The notes beneath the pieces were generated by a model. That model was given only the letters and a program-made list of their open reading frames with translations. It was not told the origin of the DNA and did not search any database. A DNA stretch of 64,000 nt. Origin: Fidelibacterota bacterium. GTDB taxonomy: Bacteria; Pseudomonadota; Alphaproteobacteria; Rhodospirillales; Rhodospirillaceae. Made by a program: the position numbers and the translations under genes. Shown piece after piece: positions 38,845 to 47,548 of the stretch (within the stretch, counting starts at the first letter, position 1; every line of letters begins with the position of its first letter). The stretch spans positions 1 through 64,000 of the forward strand of contig CANJBL010000008.1 of the NCBI GenBank assembly GCA_947472795.1. Reading direction: 5' to 3'.

Positions 38845-38935
38845 GGAGGGGTGGCCGAGTGGTTGAAGGCGCACGCCTGGAAAGTGTGTATACGCCAAAA
38901 GCGTATCGCGGGTTCGAATCCCGCCCCCTCCGCCA
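38845..38935 (+). tRNA. tRNA-Ser (anticodon GGA)
   Basis: A 91-base class II tRNA: acceptor GGAGGGG pairs with CCCCTCC, discriminator G, and CCA is encoded (38933-38935). The anticodon loop CTGGAAA in a stem with several G-U pairs (GCACGC/GTGTGT) gives GGA, reading UCC and UCU. A long variable arm (TATACGCC-AAAA-GCGTATC) forms its own hairpin. The T loop has GTTCGAATC. Confidence 0.95.
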
Positions 38936-39195
38936 TATCCAACCCATGACAAACCCAGGTTCCCATAAATGTCGTTGGATTGGTATGAGCCGCGGAGTCA
39001 CCGTTCCACGTATGGCAGTTTGAGCCGCCCGATAAATAAGACGCGGGCGGCGCAGCGCTCTCACATCCCTGTCACTTCATAGATTTCTCGCCTCTGACTA
39101 AGTGTATAAGTTGGCCCAATCGTGCGGCTGACTCACCGCGACGCGATGGCTCCAAACAATTATCGGAACACGTGGAATAATTTTAGGAGTGTATC

Positions 39196-39732
39196 CTGAA
39201 GCGTCTAAATCTCGGGTGCGGCGACAAGATACTTCCTGGCTACATCAACGTTGATGTGGCCGAAAGCCGGCGTGGTCTTAAGCCGGATGTGCTTTGCGAT
39301 TTGCATATGCTGACGCCGTTTGAAGATGACATAGCTGATGAGATATTGGCGGTCCACGTGGTGGAACATTTCTGGCGTTGGGAAGTCGTCGATATTCTCA
39401 AGGAATGGCAACGGGTCTTGAAACCGGGGGGCGTTATGATTCTGGAATGCCCTAACATTATCTCTGCATGCCAAGCGCTATTGGAGAACGCTGCTTCCGC
39501 CACAGGCCCAGGCCCAGAAGGCCAGCGCTCGATGTGGGTTTTTTACGGCGATCCCGCCTGGAAAGATCCATTGATGAACCATCGCTGGGGGTATTCACCC
39601 CAAAGCCTGGGGCAAGTCATGCATGAGGCGGGTTTGGTGAATCTACGACAGGAGCCTGCTCAGTTTAAACTGCGCGAACCGCGTGATATGCGCATTGTGG
39701 GCAACAAGCCGTTGCAGGATAAAGCGCGCTAA
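39196..39732 (+). CDS. Small SAM-dependent methyltransferase, probable CTG start
   Basis: A 178-residue class I methyltransferase of the type found in glycan and LPS gene clusters. Reading upstream of the first conventional start (GTG 39256) shows that the SAM-binding motif I, LNLGCGDKILPGYINVDV, lies before it. The frame closes with TAG at 39184. AGGAG (39185-39189) sits six bases before a CTG at 39196, giving LKRLNLGCGDK, which matches the usual MKRLNLGCG start; ATC 39193 is the only other candidate. The acid after strand 2 (D in INVDVAES) and the VHVVEHF post-II motif are present. The gene after it is a glycosyltransferase. Confidence 0.78.
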   Translation: MKRLNLGCGDKILPGYINVDVAESRRGLKPDVLCDLHMLTPFEDDIADEILAVHVVEHFWRWEVVDILKEWQRVLKPGGVMILECPNIISACQALLENAASATGPGPEGQRSMWVFYGDPAWKDPLMNHRWGYSPQSLGQVMHEAGLVNLRQEPAQFKLREPRDMRIVGNKPLQDKAR

Positions 39733-39751
39733 CCCGTCTCGGGATGAGCTT

Positions 39752-40774
39752 TTGGCGACAATTCAATTCTTCTCGATTGCAAAATTTGCGCAGCGTGCTG
39801 GAAAGATTGACTCGGACCTCGCGTCCGCCCGCTATCGCGTCATAATCCCTGCTTCGGAACTTTCGCGACGCGGACATAAAACCGAGATTCGTCGCGCACC
39901 GCCAGATCCGCAAGGTCGGATCGACATCGCATCAATTTCAGCCGATGTCATTGTCCTTTCCAAAAGCATTAGCGTTCACAACGAGGCGCTCGTTAAGGAC
40001 CTGAGGGCGCGTGGCGTTCGCGTCATATTGGACCTCTGTGATAGCTACTTTGATCATGTGGCTTACGGCACGAGATTTCAGGCTCATACGATCGAGATGT
40101 GCAAGCTGGTGAATAACGTCGTCGTAAGCACACCGGCGCTCCAAGATGAGGTGCGCCGTTATACTGGTATGGAGCCGACGATCATCGTTGACCCGGTTGA
40201 GGGCACGCGCGGTCAGCCGCATTTCGCGCCACAACTCCCCCGTCTTAAATTACTTTGGTTCGGCCACCCGGATAATTGGGATGCAATGGCGGCCGAGGTG
40301 TCGTCACTTGCGGGCGTGGGCGATCAGTGGCCGCTTGAAGTGAGCGTTGTGACAAGGCCCCTGCCGGAAATTGAAAAGGCCATCGAAGATTTCAACGCGG
40401 CATACGCGCCGCGTTTATCCCTCGCTCTGACGCCGTGGTCGAGCGATGCGGTCTGGTCGGCACTTGCAAATTGCGATCTGGTTGTGATCCCGACGCTAAA
40501 AACGCCCTTCTATGCGGCAAAAAGCGCAAATCGCCTCACTGAATCGGTATGGGCGGGTCGAGCGGTCGTTGCACATCCATTGCCATCCTATTGTGAATAT
40601 GCCGACTACGCTTTTCTTTCTGACGATATAGCCCATGGGATTCGTCAAGCACTAGAGAGCGGCACGGCGACGCAGACGCGTATCACGCAGGGCCAGGATT
40701 ATATAAACCGAATTAATTCGCCCGTAGCGATTGGGGCTGCGTGGGAGCAGGTTATGGGTTTAACCTCAAGATAA
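39752..40774 (+). CDS. Glycosyltransferase-like protein
   Basis: A 340-residue protein with a GT-B-like pattern: an N-terminal ASARYRVIIPASELSRRGHKTEI, a middle LKLLWFGHPDNWDAM at the domain link, and a C-terminal block LVVIPTLKTPFYAAKSANRLTESVWAGRAVVAHPLPSYCEYADYAFLSDD resembling the donor-site region of family 4 enzymes. No ATG fits: TTG 39752 is the likely start, 19 bases after the methyltransferase stop; ATG 39683 would overlap the methyltransferase. The substrate is unknown; it probably modifies a surface glycan together with its neighbour. By eye its base composition is lower in GC than the flanks. Confidence 0.68.
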   Translation: MATIQFFSIAKFAQRAGKIDSDLASARYRVIIPASELSRRGHKTEIRRAPPDPQGRIDIASISADVIVLSKSISVHNEALVKDLRARGVRVILDLCDSYFDHVAYGTRFQAHTIEMCKLVNNVVVSTPALQDEVRRYTGMEPTIIVDPVEGTRGQPHFAPQLPRLKLLWFGHPDNWDAMAAEVSSLAGVGDQWPLEVSVVTRPLPEIEKAIEDFNAAYAPRLSLALTPWSSDAVWSALANCDLVVIPTLKTPFYAAKSANRLTESVWAGRAVVAHPLPSYCEYADYAFLSDDIAHGIRQALESGTATQTRITQGQDYINRINSPVAIGAAWEQVMGLTSR

Positions 40775-40806
40775 TTTAATACGCGGTTTGCGAGAGGAGC
40801 GAGAAG

Positions 40807-41244
40807 ATGCGGAAGTGGGCTTTGGCGATATACGTGGCGTGCGTGCCGATTCTCACGGCACTGAGTCCTGTGAGCGTCGCGGCGCCCAATGTGGCAGTCA
40901 CCGCTGAAAGCCCGGTCTATCAGCTGCGCGTCTATGGCCTGGTTGATAAGTCCAAGCCAGCGTTCCACGCGCGCTTCCGCGACCATGCCTTGCGAATCAT
41001 GAAGCGGCACGGTTTCGATATTGTCGCAATCTGGGAAACGCGCGATGCGTCCGGGCCAGCCTTCGTCTATTTGCTCAAGTGGGCAGACGAAGCAACCATG
41101 AAGAAGAGTTGGGAAGCGTTCCTGGCCGATGCGGAGTGGATCAAAATCAAAGCGGATACGCCCGCCAGCGACAGGCCGATTATGCGCGAGGTGGAGCAGG
41201 ATCGTACGCTGCGCATCATGGATTATTCCCCGACACGCCCGTGA
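40807..41244 (+). CDS. Exported NIPSNAP family protein
   Basis: A 145-residue protein with a Sec signal peptide (cleavage near VAA) followed by a NIPSNAP domain (VYQLRVYGLVDKSKPAFHARFRDHALRIMKRHGFDIVAIWET, with FVYLLKWADEATMKKSWEAFLADAEW). The fold is a ferredoxin-like dimer; the family's biochemical role is poorly defined. A GGAG ribosome-binding site precedes ATG 40807. Export is unusual for this family but is seen in some alphaproteobacteria. Confidence 0.82.
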   Translation: MRKWALAIYVACVPILTALSPVSVAAPNVAVTAESPVYQLRVYGLVDKSKPAFHARFRDHALRIMKRHGFDIVAIWETRDASGPAFVYLLKWADEATMKKSWEAFLADAEWIKIKADTPASDRPIMREVEQDRTLRIMDYSPTRP

Positions 41245-41459
41245 CGGTGACGATGACCGATCGGCGCTGTCATAGAAGTCATTTCCTCACAACGGGTTAT
41301 GGCTTGCTTATTTGAGGTCTGCATCAAAACGCGCGATCCTGGTACACTTCCAGCTGATGCAGGGATTTCCCGGGAGGAGATCCCCGTGTTTGCTACGGCG
41401 GAGGGAAGAGCTGCCGCATGCGTGACTTAGATCAACAACACTGCAAAGGGAGAACCGAG

Positions 41460-42806
41460 GTGAAAGCAGTGGAGATGTTGAATCGCCGCCGCGTTTTGCG
41501 CGGCATAATGGCGGGCGGCGCTGTGTCCGTGGGTTTGCCGATCCTCGATTGCATGCTGAACATCAACGGCACGGCTTTTGCCGACACGGGCAAACAACTG
41601 CCGACACGTTTTGCCACGTGGTTCTGGGGCTTGGGCTTCGGCGAAGGTCAGTGGGTCCCCAAGACCGCAGGCGCGGATTATGAGCTTCCCTTCCAGATGG
41701 AAGCGTTGAAGCCGTATCAGAAAAAATTTAACTTCTTCTCGGGCGCCGAAGTCTTCCTGGAAGGCAAGGGCAACGAAACCCACTTCACCGGGGCACAAGG
41801 CCTGATGACCGGCCGCGTCGCCAACCAACGCGAATATTCGGGCAGCCTGGACACCATCATCTCTGCGCACATCGGCAACGGCACACGCTTCCGTTCGCTG
41901 GAAGTCACCTGTGGCGGCGATCCAAAAATCTCCTGGAGCGCGCCTGAGGGCGGAAACAAGAAACTGGCGGAAGTCTCCCCGCTGGCCCTTTACACACGCA
42001 TCTTCGGCGAAGAATTCAAGGATCCCAATGCTGCCGATTTCGCGCCGGATCCAAATGTAATGGTGCGCCGGAGCGCATTGTCGGCCGTGACGGACCAGCG
42101 CCAAGCGCTGATGAACCGCTTGGGCAGCGAAGATAAAGCAAAGCTCGACAGCTATTTTACATCACTGCGGTCTTTGGAACAGAAGCTGGACGTGCAGCTA
42201 CAGAAGCCCGATCCGCTTCCCGCGTGCACAAGGTCCGAGCAGCCTGCCAAAGAAGTTGAGCAGGCCGTGACCTTGGCCCCCGATGCCAAAGCCCGTCATT
42301 CCATCTTCTCCGGCCTGCTCGCGCACGCCATGGCTTGCGGCCAAACCCATGTGACAAACCTGACGTTTGCCGATGCTCAGTCGGGCATTCGCCAGGAGGG
42401 CCAAACAAGCACCCATCATTCGCTGACCCACGAGGAGCCGGTCGATCCGGCTCTCGGCTATCAGAAGCAGTGCGCCTGGTTCCAAGCGCTCTACATGCAA
42501 AGCTTGGCCGAATTCGTGAAAACGATGGACGACATCAAGGAAGGCGACCGCAGTTTGCTCGACCGCATGCTGATCTTTGCTTTCACCGAGCATGGCGCGC
42601 CGCGCCTGCATTCGGTTCGCAATTACCCGCTCATCTTGATCGGCAACGCCAATGGCCGTCACAAGACCGGCCTGCATGTGCCGCGCCCCAGCGACGCCGT
42701 GACGCGCGTCGGCCTTACAGCTCAACAGATCATGGGTGTTCCGACAAGCACATGGGGTGTAGGTGCCAACCGCGTCACGAACCCAATCTCCGAAGTGATC
42801 GCCTAG
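41460..42806 (+). CDS. DUF1552 family protein with Tat signal
   Basis: A 448-residue DUF1552 protein. The N-terminus carries a twin-arginine signal (NRRRVLRGIMAGGAVSVGLPILD), so it is folded in the cytoplasm and exported. Family blocks include FATWFWGLGFGEGQWVPK, FFSGAEVFLEGKGNETHFTGAQGLMTGR, HHSLTHEE and NYPLILIGNANGRHKTG. The pattern resembles alkaline-phosphatase or sulfatase-like folds, but the metal site is not certain. GTG 41460 has AGGGAGA six bases upstream and is preferred over ATG 41418. DUF1552 genes usually sit beside a DUF1592/DUF1588/DUF1587 cytochrome-domain partner; none is visible here. A strong terminator follows. Confidence 0.85.
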   Translation: MKAVEMLNRRRVLRGIMAGGAVSVGLPILDCMLNINGTAFADTGKQLPTRFATWFWGLGFGEGQWVPKTAGADYELPFQMEALKPYQKKFNFFSGAEVFLEGKGNETHFTGAQGLMTGRVANQREYSGSLDTIISAHIGNGTRFRSLEVTCGGDPKISWSAPEGGNKKLAEVSPLALYTRIFGEEFKDPNAADFAPDPNVMVRRSALSAVTDQRQALMNRLGSEDKAKLDSYFTSLRSLEQKLDVQLQKPDPLPACTRSEQPAKEVEQAVTLAPDAKARHSIFSGLLAHAMACGQTHVTNLTFADAQSGIRQEGQTSTHHSLTHEEPVDPALGYQKQCAWFQALYMQSLAEFVKTMDDIKEGDRSLLDRMLIFAFTEHGAPRLHSVRNYPLILIGNANGRHKTGLHVPRPSDAVTRVGLTAQQIMGVPTSTWGVGANRVTNPISEVIA

Positions 42807-42828
42807 GTCTCACGCACGCAAAAAAGCA

Positions 42829-42867
42829 GCCCTGAATCCGAAAGCGGATTCAGGGCCTTTTCTTTTT
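42829..42867. terminator. Bidirectional terminator between DUF1552 and the pilus locus
   Basis: A 12-bp stem (GCCCTGAATCCG with CGGATTCAGGGC), tetraloop AAAG, then a T-rich tract (TTTTCTTTTT) on the plus strand; AAAAA lies upstream and so forms a T-tract on the minus strand. It sits between convergent genes and can serve both. Confidence 0.88.
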
Positions 42868-42882
42868 GTAAGAATATATTTC

Positions 42883-43350
42883 TTAAAACTGAATCGTGAC
42901 GATGAAGGAGTCGCCGTAGTTGCCCATGAGCGCGCTGCGCTGACCGGCGTGAAGGCATCCATAGACCGGTACTGTGACGTTGCTGTTGGGCGGCGGAGCG
43001 GGATCACGGAAGAGCTGGCTGCCGCCGGCGCCGTTACCCCAGACAATCGTACAAGCAGCGTCGAGATAAAGGTCGTAGTCGAGACCCACAGCGCCTTGCT
43101 TCATACGCCGCGTGCCGGACCCGCCCGGCGCTTCAAATCCAATGGCGATGGGTGCGGAGACTGTACAATTGTATGTGATGGAACCGTTGGCACGTCCGGC
43201 GACCGGGGAAAACGGGTTGACCTTGCCGAAACTGAGCGGCGTGACATTCAGGCGGCATTGATTGGCCTCGGCAGCCGTCCCCACACGCGCGGCCGACATG
43301 CCGGCGATGATCAGCATTCCTAGAAGGGCGAAACGGAGAAGACGGTTCAT
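42883..43350 (-). CDS. Spore coat U domain pilin, probable tip subunit
   Basis: A 155-residue secreted protein (signal MNRLLRFALLGMLIIAGMSAARVGTA) with a spore-coat-U domain: Cys near CRLNVTPLSFGKVNPF, NGSITYNCTVSAP and a C-terminal YGDSFIVTIQF strand. In archaic chaperone-usher systems the last gene encodes the two-domain tip adhesin (CsuE in Acinetobacter); this one has only a single domain. It overlaps the usher gene by four bases. Confidence 0.82.
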   Translation of the reverse strand: MNRLLRFALLGMLIIAGMSAARVGTAAEANQCRLNVTPLSFGKVNPFSPVAGRANGSITYNCTVSAPIAIGFEAPGGSGTRRMKQGAVGLDYDLYLDAACTIVWGNGAGGSQLFRDPAPPPNSNVTVPVYGCLHAGQRSALMGNYGDSFIVTIQF

Positions 43351-45689
43351 GGCGATTCAACGCACGCCAAGCGCCCCAGTTGCACAAAGCGGTCACCGCT
43401 CCGCGGAACACTGACCACGAAGGCGCACGATTTCCCTTCAAATTCAATTGTCGCCGGCAACTGCTCTAGCGGCAGGTTCTCCAGATAAAATTCGCCATTG
43501 GCGCCGATGGGAGAATGGAGGGTCTCCTCTTTGGTAACGACGGCAAGATCGCCGTAGACCGGAACAACCACCTCCGCGCCGCGCCGCAGTTCCAACGTGC
43601 CTTGAAATGCCTGCAGCTTCTTCACCGGAAAAGCGATGACAGCACCTCCACGGTAGGAAGGCGCGATGGTGCGGTCGGTCTCGGCGACGCTGTAGTCAAT
43701 GGCGATGTCCTGCGGCTCGATGCCGATCTGGTTGCCGTAGTAGCTGAGCAGATTGGGCACCAGGAGGTTCCCCTGAGAGTCCGTCTTTCCCACGTCTTGA
43801 TGCGAGACATAACCGGTGACACCTGCGACACCCGGGACCTGGATCACCCCGTACGCATCTTGTACAGGCCGCGTGAAGAAGGTGTTGCCGCCAATGAATG
43901 TGATTGCACCCGCCGCCGAGAGTGTCGTCGTGGTCTGACCACCGACGTGGGTAGCGTCTACTTCATAGAATCCGTGGGCGCCCTGATATTGTACATCGGC
44001 GATGTCCACGGCGTTGCGCCCAAAGGACGCTTGGGCAAGATAAGCCCAACCTTCACCAAGCGGGCGCGACTTCTGCACTTGAAGTGTCGCCATGTTTGAC
44101 ATGGCATCGTGGTTGGCCGAGACCGTCGCCGTCGTCTCGCGCCCCAACGCCATGGTGAGCGCAGCATAGACACCGTTGTTGGGACGCAGGTGTTCCGTTT
44201 CGGTATGAAAGAGAGACAAAGCCAGGTTGTAGCGATCAGCCAAACGAATCGATGTGGTGAGATTGATTTGCTGGTTGTCGCCACTGTCGCGGTAGTGCTG
44301 GTCATAGACGTTGAGTGAAAAATCCACATCGCGAAAAAACCGCGATCCGACAAAAGCACTGATTTGCCGTGTGGCACGGTCGTCGGCCTGGTCCAGCCCC
44401 ACCGTCGCGTAGTGCGGGCTGGTGGCGGTGAATGCGGCACCTATACTGAAACGGGGCGACTGGTAAACGTACTGCACCGAGGCCGAACCCCCGGCAATAC
44501 CCTGTTGCTGGCTTCCCGCGCCGTAAAGCGCAAGCAGGCCTATGGGGAGTGATAGCGTCACCTCCGGACCCCCTGCGACCTTGCGCGTGTCTGCGGTGAG
44601 GAAACCTCCTGCCGTCAAGGTATCGGTGATGCCATAGCGATGATGCCCGACAAAGGCAGGGACGCTGTAATTGCCCAGCGACGAACTACCCGGAGCGCGC
44701 TCGACTCCAATGGTGTAGTTGAAGTCGCTGAGGCCACGGCGAAGCACATGGGTATCGAGATAGTAGGGAGCTCCCAACTCCTGCGTCAGCCCAAAGGCGT
44801 TGCGAATGACCACGCGTGTTGCGCCCGCGCCCGAGAGAGCGGGAAGATTTTGCAGGTTGAACGGACCTGGCGGCAGCTCGACGGTGCGGACCAGCAAGCC
44901 GTTCACATACACGTCGGCGGTGGAGGGCGTGGTGATGACGCCGGCAAAACGCTGGCCGGGGAACGGTGTGAAATAAGGGTTGATCGCGAAGGCCCGTCCG
45001 TAACTGATCCCTGCCAATCGGCTCGCACCACCCAGAATGCCTGCTTCCGCCACTGTATCGCCCAGCACCAGCCGTGTGAGCCGGTCGCGATTGTCGATGG
45101 TGATGCTGGTGTTGAGGCGGTTGAAACGGCCCGTATCCGTTACGGAAAATGCATTGTCCACGAAAGAGCCGCCAATACTGACCCCCTGCTCGGTCAGCAG
45201 GTTGAGGTTCTTCAGGTCCTGGCTGGTGAAGGCGTAGTTGATGAAGCCCGTGTTGTTGCGGATGTATTCCACTTTCTCCGGCGGCACCGCGAGGTCGACG
45301 CTGGTCGGCGTCAGCAGCAACGGATCGACGCTCAAGGACAGGGTGAGATTGTCTTCGTCGTAACGCGCACTGATCTTGGGCGCGAGGGCGCTGGCCCGGA
45401 CATAGAGATCCTCGCCGATCTTTTCCGGATTGCCTGGAATGATGACGAGGCCTGCGTCACGCAGAGCCGCAACGAGGATCATGATCTCCGGCGGTTGCAG
45501 GAGAACGCGCACGGCCCCCTTGTCCATGCCGTTGACCGCGAGCTGCAAGATGGCGGGCGTACCCGCTTCTGCCGCGCGCGCCTCGCGAAAGGGCGCAAGG
45601 GGACACGCCAATAGAAGAATCAGGAGCCGAAGCACAGGCACCCGCCAAAGTGGCGGGGCCTTTCCCGCTAACGGACGGATGCCGGTCAT
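43347..45689 (-). CDS. Outer membrane usher protein, archaic chaperone-usher pilus
   Basis: A 780-residue usher with a signal peptide. Recognisable parts are the N-terminal domain, the beta-barrel with GISYGRAFAINPYFTPFPGQRFAGVITTPSTADVYVNGLLVRT (conserved in ushers), the middle LPGPFNLQNLPALSGAG-like region and the C-terminal FPVKKLQAFQGTLELRRGAEVVVPVYGDLAV and GRNGEFYLENLP-like plug/CTD segments. It forms the outer-membrane pore through which pilin-chaperone complexes are assembled. It is a little shorter than FimD (878 residues), which fits the archaic (CsuD-like) family. Confidence 0.9.
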   Translation of the reverse strand: MTGIRPLAGKAPPLWRVPVLRLLILLLACPLAPFREARAAEAGTPAILQLAVNGMDKGAVRVLLQPPEIMILVAALRDAGLVIIPGNPEKIGEDLYVRASALAPKISARYDEDNLTLSLSVDPLLLTPTSVDLAVPPEKVEYIRNNTGFINYAFTSQDLKNLNLLTEQGVSIGGSFVDNAFSVTDTGRFNRLNTSITIDNRDRLTRLVLGDTVAEAGILGGASRLAGISYGRAFAINPYFTPFPGQRFAGVITTPSTADVYVNGLLVRTVELPPGPFNLQNLPALSGAGATRVVIRNAFGLTQELGAPYYLDTHVLRRGLSDFNYTIGVERAPGSSSLGNYSVPAFVGHHRYGITDTLTAGGFLTADTRKVAGGPEVTLSLPIGLLALYGAGSQQQGIAGGSASVQYVYQSPRFSIGAAFTATSPHYATVGLDQADDRATRQISAFVGSRFFRDVDFSLNVYDQHYRDSGDNQQINLTTSIRLADRYNLALSLFHTETEHLRPNNGVYAALTMALGRETTATVSANHDAMSNMATLQVQKSRPLGEGWAYLAQASFGRNAVDIADVQYQGAHGFYEVDATHVGGQTTTTLSAAGAITFIGGNTFFTRPVQDAYGVIQVPGVAGVTGYVSHQDVGKTDSQGNLLVPNLLSYYGNQIGIEPQDIAIDYSVAETDRTIAPSYRGGAVIAFPVKKLQAFQGTLELRRGAEVVVPVYGDLAVVTKEETLHSPIGANGEFYLENLPLEQLPATIEFEGKSCAFVVSVPRSGDRFVQLGRLACVESP

Positions 45690-45719
45690 GATGCGGACGT
45701 CAGGTGCCTTTCGCGGAGT

Positions 45720-46523
45720 CTAGGATGCCGGCTCCGCTTTTTGCGGCTCGAAAAAGCGGGTCAATCCGTCGCGGCAGGTTCCTTTGGGTAGTGGAACGCG
45801 CGTCTCGGCCGTTGGGCCATCGGTGGTCATCTTGATGGCAAGCTCCGTGGTCTGGCGGCACGGCTCGCCGGCTAAACTCACATGATAGGTGCGCTTGCCA
45901 CCGGGCAACACATACCAACCCTTTTGCGCGACTTCGAAGGCTTTACCCTTGGGGCCCAGCCCCGTGACCGCGGCCGTCTGCAGAACGAAGTGCGCCGTGC
46001 CGGGGTTGACCACCGTGAAAGAGAGCGTGCCGGTGTTGTCCACGCTGGCAGATTCGATAGCGATTTTGGGCCGCCCCATATCGTTGGCGAGGAAAATCGG
46101 CAGAGTCATATTCGTGAGCACTTGAATTTCGAGCACGTTCTGACCCGCAGCCGGTTGCGGCAACTCATGGATGACGAGGCGATAGCTTTGCTCAGGGCCG
46201 GCGGCAAAGTGTTCGGTGCCGAGGCGGATTTTCTTGCTACCCCGCGCTGGAAGCTCAAGCAATGTCGGGAAGACAATCAGATCTTTTGTAGGTGTAAGGT
46301 TTGTCTTGCCGTCGGCACTTTCTGACCAATTCATCACGCTCACCTCAAAGCGGGCGGCGGTGTCACTTTCGTTCTGCAGGGTGATGAGTTCTGAAGCGCT
46401 GCCGGGCTTCAATGCAACGCTTGTTGGCGAAACGGATACTGGCGTCGCTGCAGCTTCGGTGCCGAAGAGCACAACGGTAGCGGCGAGCATAAAGCGGAGA
46501 TATTCTACCGTCCGGTTCGACAT
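45720..46523 (-). CDS. Periplasmic pilus chaperone
   Basis: A 267-residue chaperone with a Sec signal (cleavage near TEAAA) and two immunoglobulin-like domains: VSPTSVALKPGSASELITLQNESD in the first strand, LIVFPTLLELPARGSKKIRLG (the G1-like strand that donates to pilins) and YRLVIHELPQP. ATG 46523 has GGGGAAGA upstream and is preferred over the longer ORF. It shields pilin subunits and delivers them to the usher. It lies 30 bases upstream of the usher gene on the same strand. Confidence 0.9.
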   Translation of the reverse strand: MSNRTVEYLRFMLAATVVLFGTEAAATPVSVSPTSVALKPGSASELITLQNESDTAARFEVSVMNWSESADGKTNLTPTKDLIVFPTLLELPARGSKKIRLGTEHFAAGPEQSYRLVIHELPQPAAGQNVLEIQVLTNMTLPIFLANDMGRPKIAIESASVDNTGTLSFTVVNPGTAHFVLQTAAVTGLGPKGKAFEVAQKGWYVLPGGKRTYHVSLAGEPCRQTTELAIKMTTDGPTAETRVPLPKGTCRDGLTRFFEPQKAEPAS

Positions 46524-46707
46524 TGGTCTTCCCCTGCTAAGGTTCGACAAATCTCGCGGGGGGCGGTTGATGGTGCGACGTGGGAACCTTGCCGCGAGGG
46601 ACATTCTGGAGCCGGATTGAAGCAGGCAATACCGGCCCTGAGATAACGTGCAGGCTGGCGCAATGTTCCCTTGCAGATGGTGCTCTCTCCACCGCGCTTA
46701 GAAGCAA

Positions 46708-46735
46708 AGGGCGGAGATGCAAACACCTCCGCCCT
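46708..46735 (-). repeat. Stem-loop between the major pilin and the chaperone gene
   Basis: AGGGCGGAG (46708-46716) and CTCCGCCCT (46727-46735) form a perfect 9-bp stem with a 10-base loop. It has no clear T-tract. It is 24 bases beyond the pilin stop and could stabilise the pilin mRNA or partly terminate, giving more pilin than chaperone and usher. Confidence 0.65.
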
Positions 46736-46759
46736 CGAAAGCAAATCAACGTATGAAAG

Positions 46760-47281
46760 TTAGAATGCCACGCTGATCGTGATGGTGTCGTTATAGCTGC
46801 CGGTGGCCGGGTTCTGACCGGACGGGATACGGCCAAAAGCGGTCAGCGTCACCGGAGCGCCGGTGGACGCAATCGGCTGGGTATTGGCGGTGTTCCAGAC
46901 CGTGGCATAGGTGTTGTCGGTGTAAACATCGTAACCCAGGTAATTGCCGCCGTTATTGAGCGCGCGCGTGGCGAAGGACGATGCCCGGTTGTTATTGTTG
47001 CCCTGGTTCAGGCTCACGACAGCGTTCGTGCCGTTGGAGCAAGTCACCGTGATCGACCCGGTGGCTGTGCTCGCAGCGGTAGAGACATAAGTGCCGAAGC
47101 TGACGTTGGCACCGCCAACAGTGCAAGTGCCGCCAATATTTGCGGTGACGGCCATGTTGGCCGTTGCGGTGGCGGCTTGCGCGGGCGAAGTGGCGGCAAC
47201 AAACAAACCGCCTAAGGCGGCGATGGCTGCCACAGAAGCACCCATCCGCAGAGATCGGGCGCGAGGTGTGTGCTGAGTCAT
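46760..47281 (-). CDS. Major pilin, spore coat U domain (CsuA/B-like)
   Basis: A 173-residue secreted protein with a signal peptide (cleavage near SPAQAATA), a Cys-containing SCPU domain (TANIGGTCTVGGANVSFGTYVS, GSITVTCSNGTNAVVSLNQG) and a donor-strand-type C-terminus (GSYNDTITISVAF). This is the usual first structural gene of an archaic pilus cluster. Low complexity and many Thr/Ala/Asn residues are typical of a main shaft subunit. The 268-base gap to the next upstream gene should contain its promoter. Confidence 0.87.
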   Translation of the reverse strand: MTQHTPRARSLRMGASVAAIAALGGLFVAATSPAQAATATANMAVTANIGGTCTVGGANVSFGTYVSTAASTATGSITVTCSNGTNAVVSLNQGNNNNRASSFATRALNNGGNYLGYDVYTDNTYATVWNTANTQPIASTGAPVTLTAFGRIPSGQNPATGSYNDTITISVAF

Positions 47282-47548
47282 GAGGGTATCCTTTCCAAGT
47301 CCGTTACTTTTGATTTTCGAATTTCATCTACGTGAACAAGCTAAGGACGAAATACGGTGGGATGACGGGCAACGGCATGAAACGTCTGTAAGAAAGCGCG
47401 CGAAAATCGCTAGAAAGTGCCTAAAATAAGGCACTTTGCTACTCATGCGGAGGAGCGCGTTTTTATGCCAGGAGAAATTTTGTTTAAGAAAGTCTTACCG
47501 ACACGCGTTATGTGCGTGCGTCACACACAGCACACGCAACAGTTCACC

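Noticed and set aside
38921-39196. Attachment site downstream of tRNA-Ser(GGA)
   Set aside because: No repeat of the tRNA 3-prime end and no integrase gene can be seen in the window.
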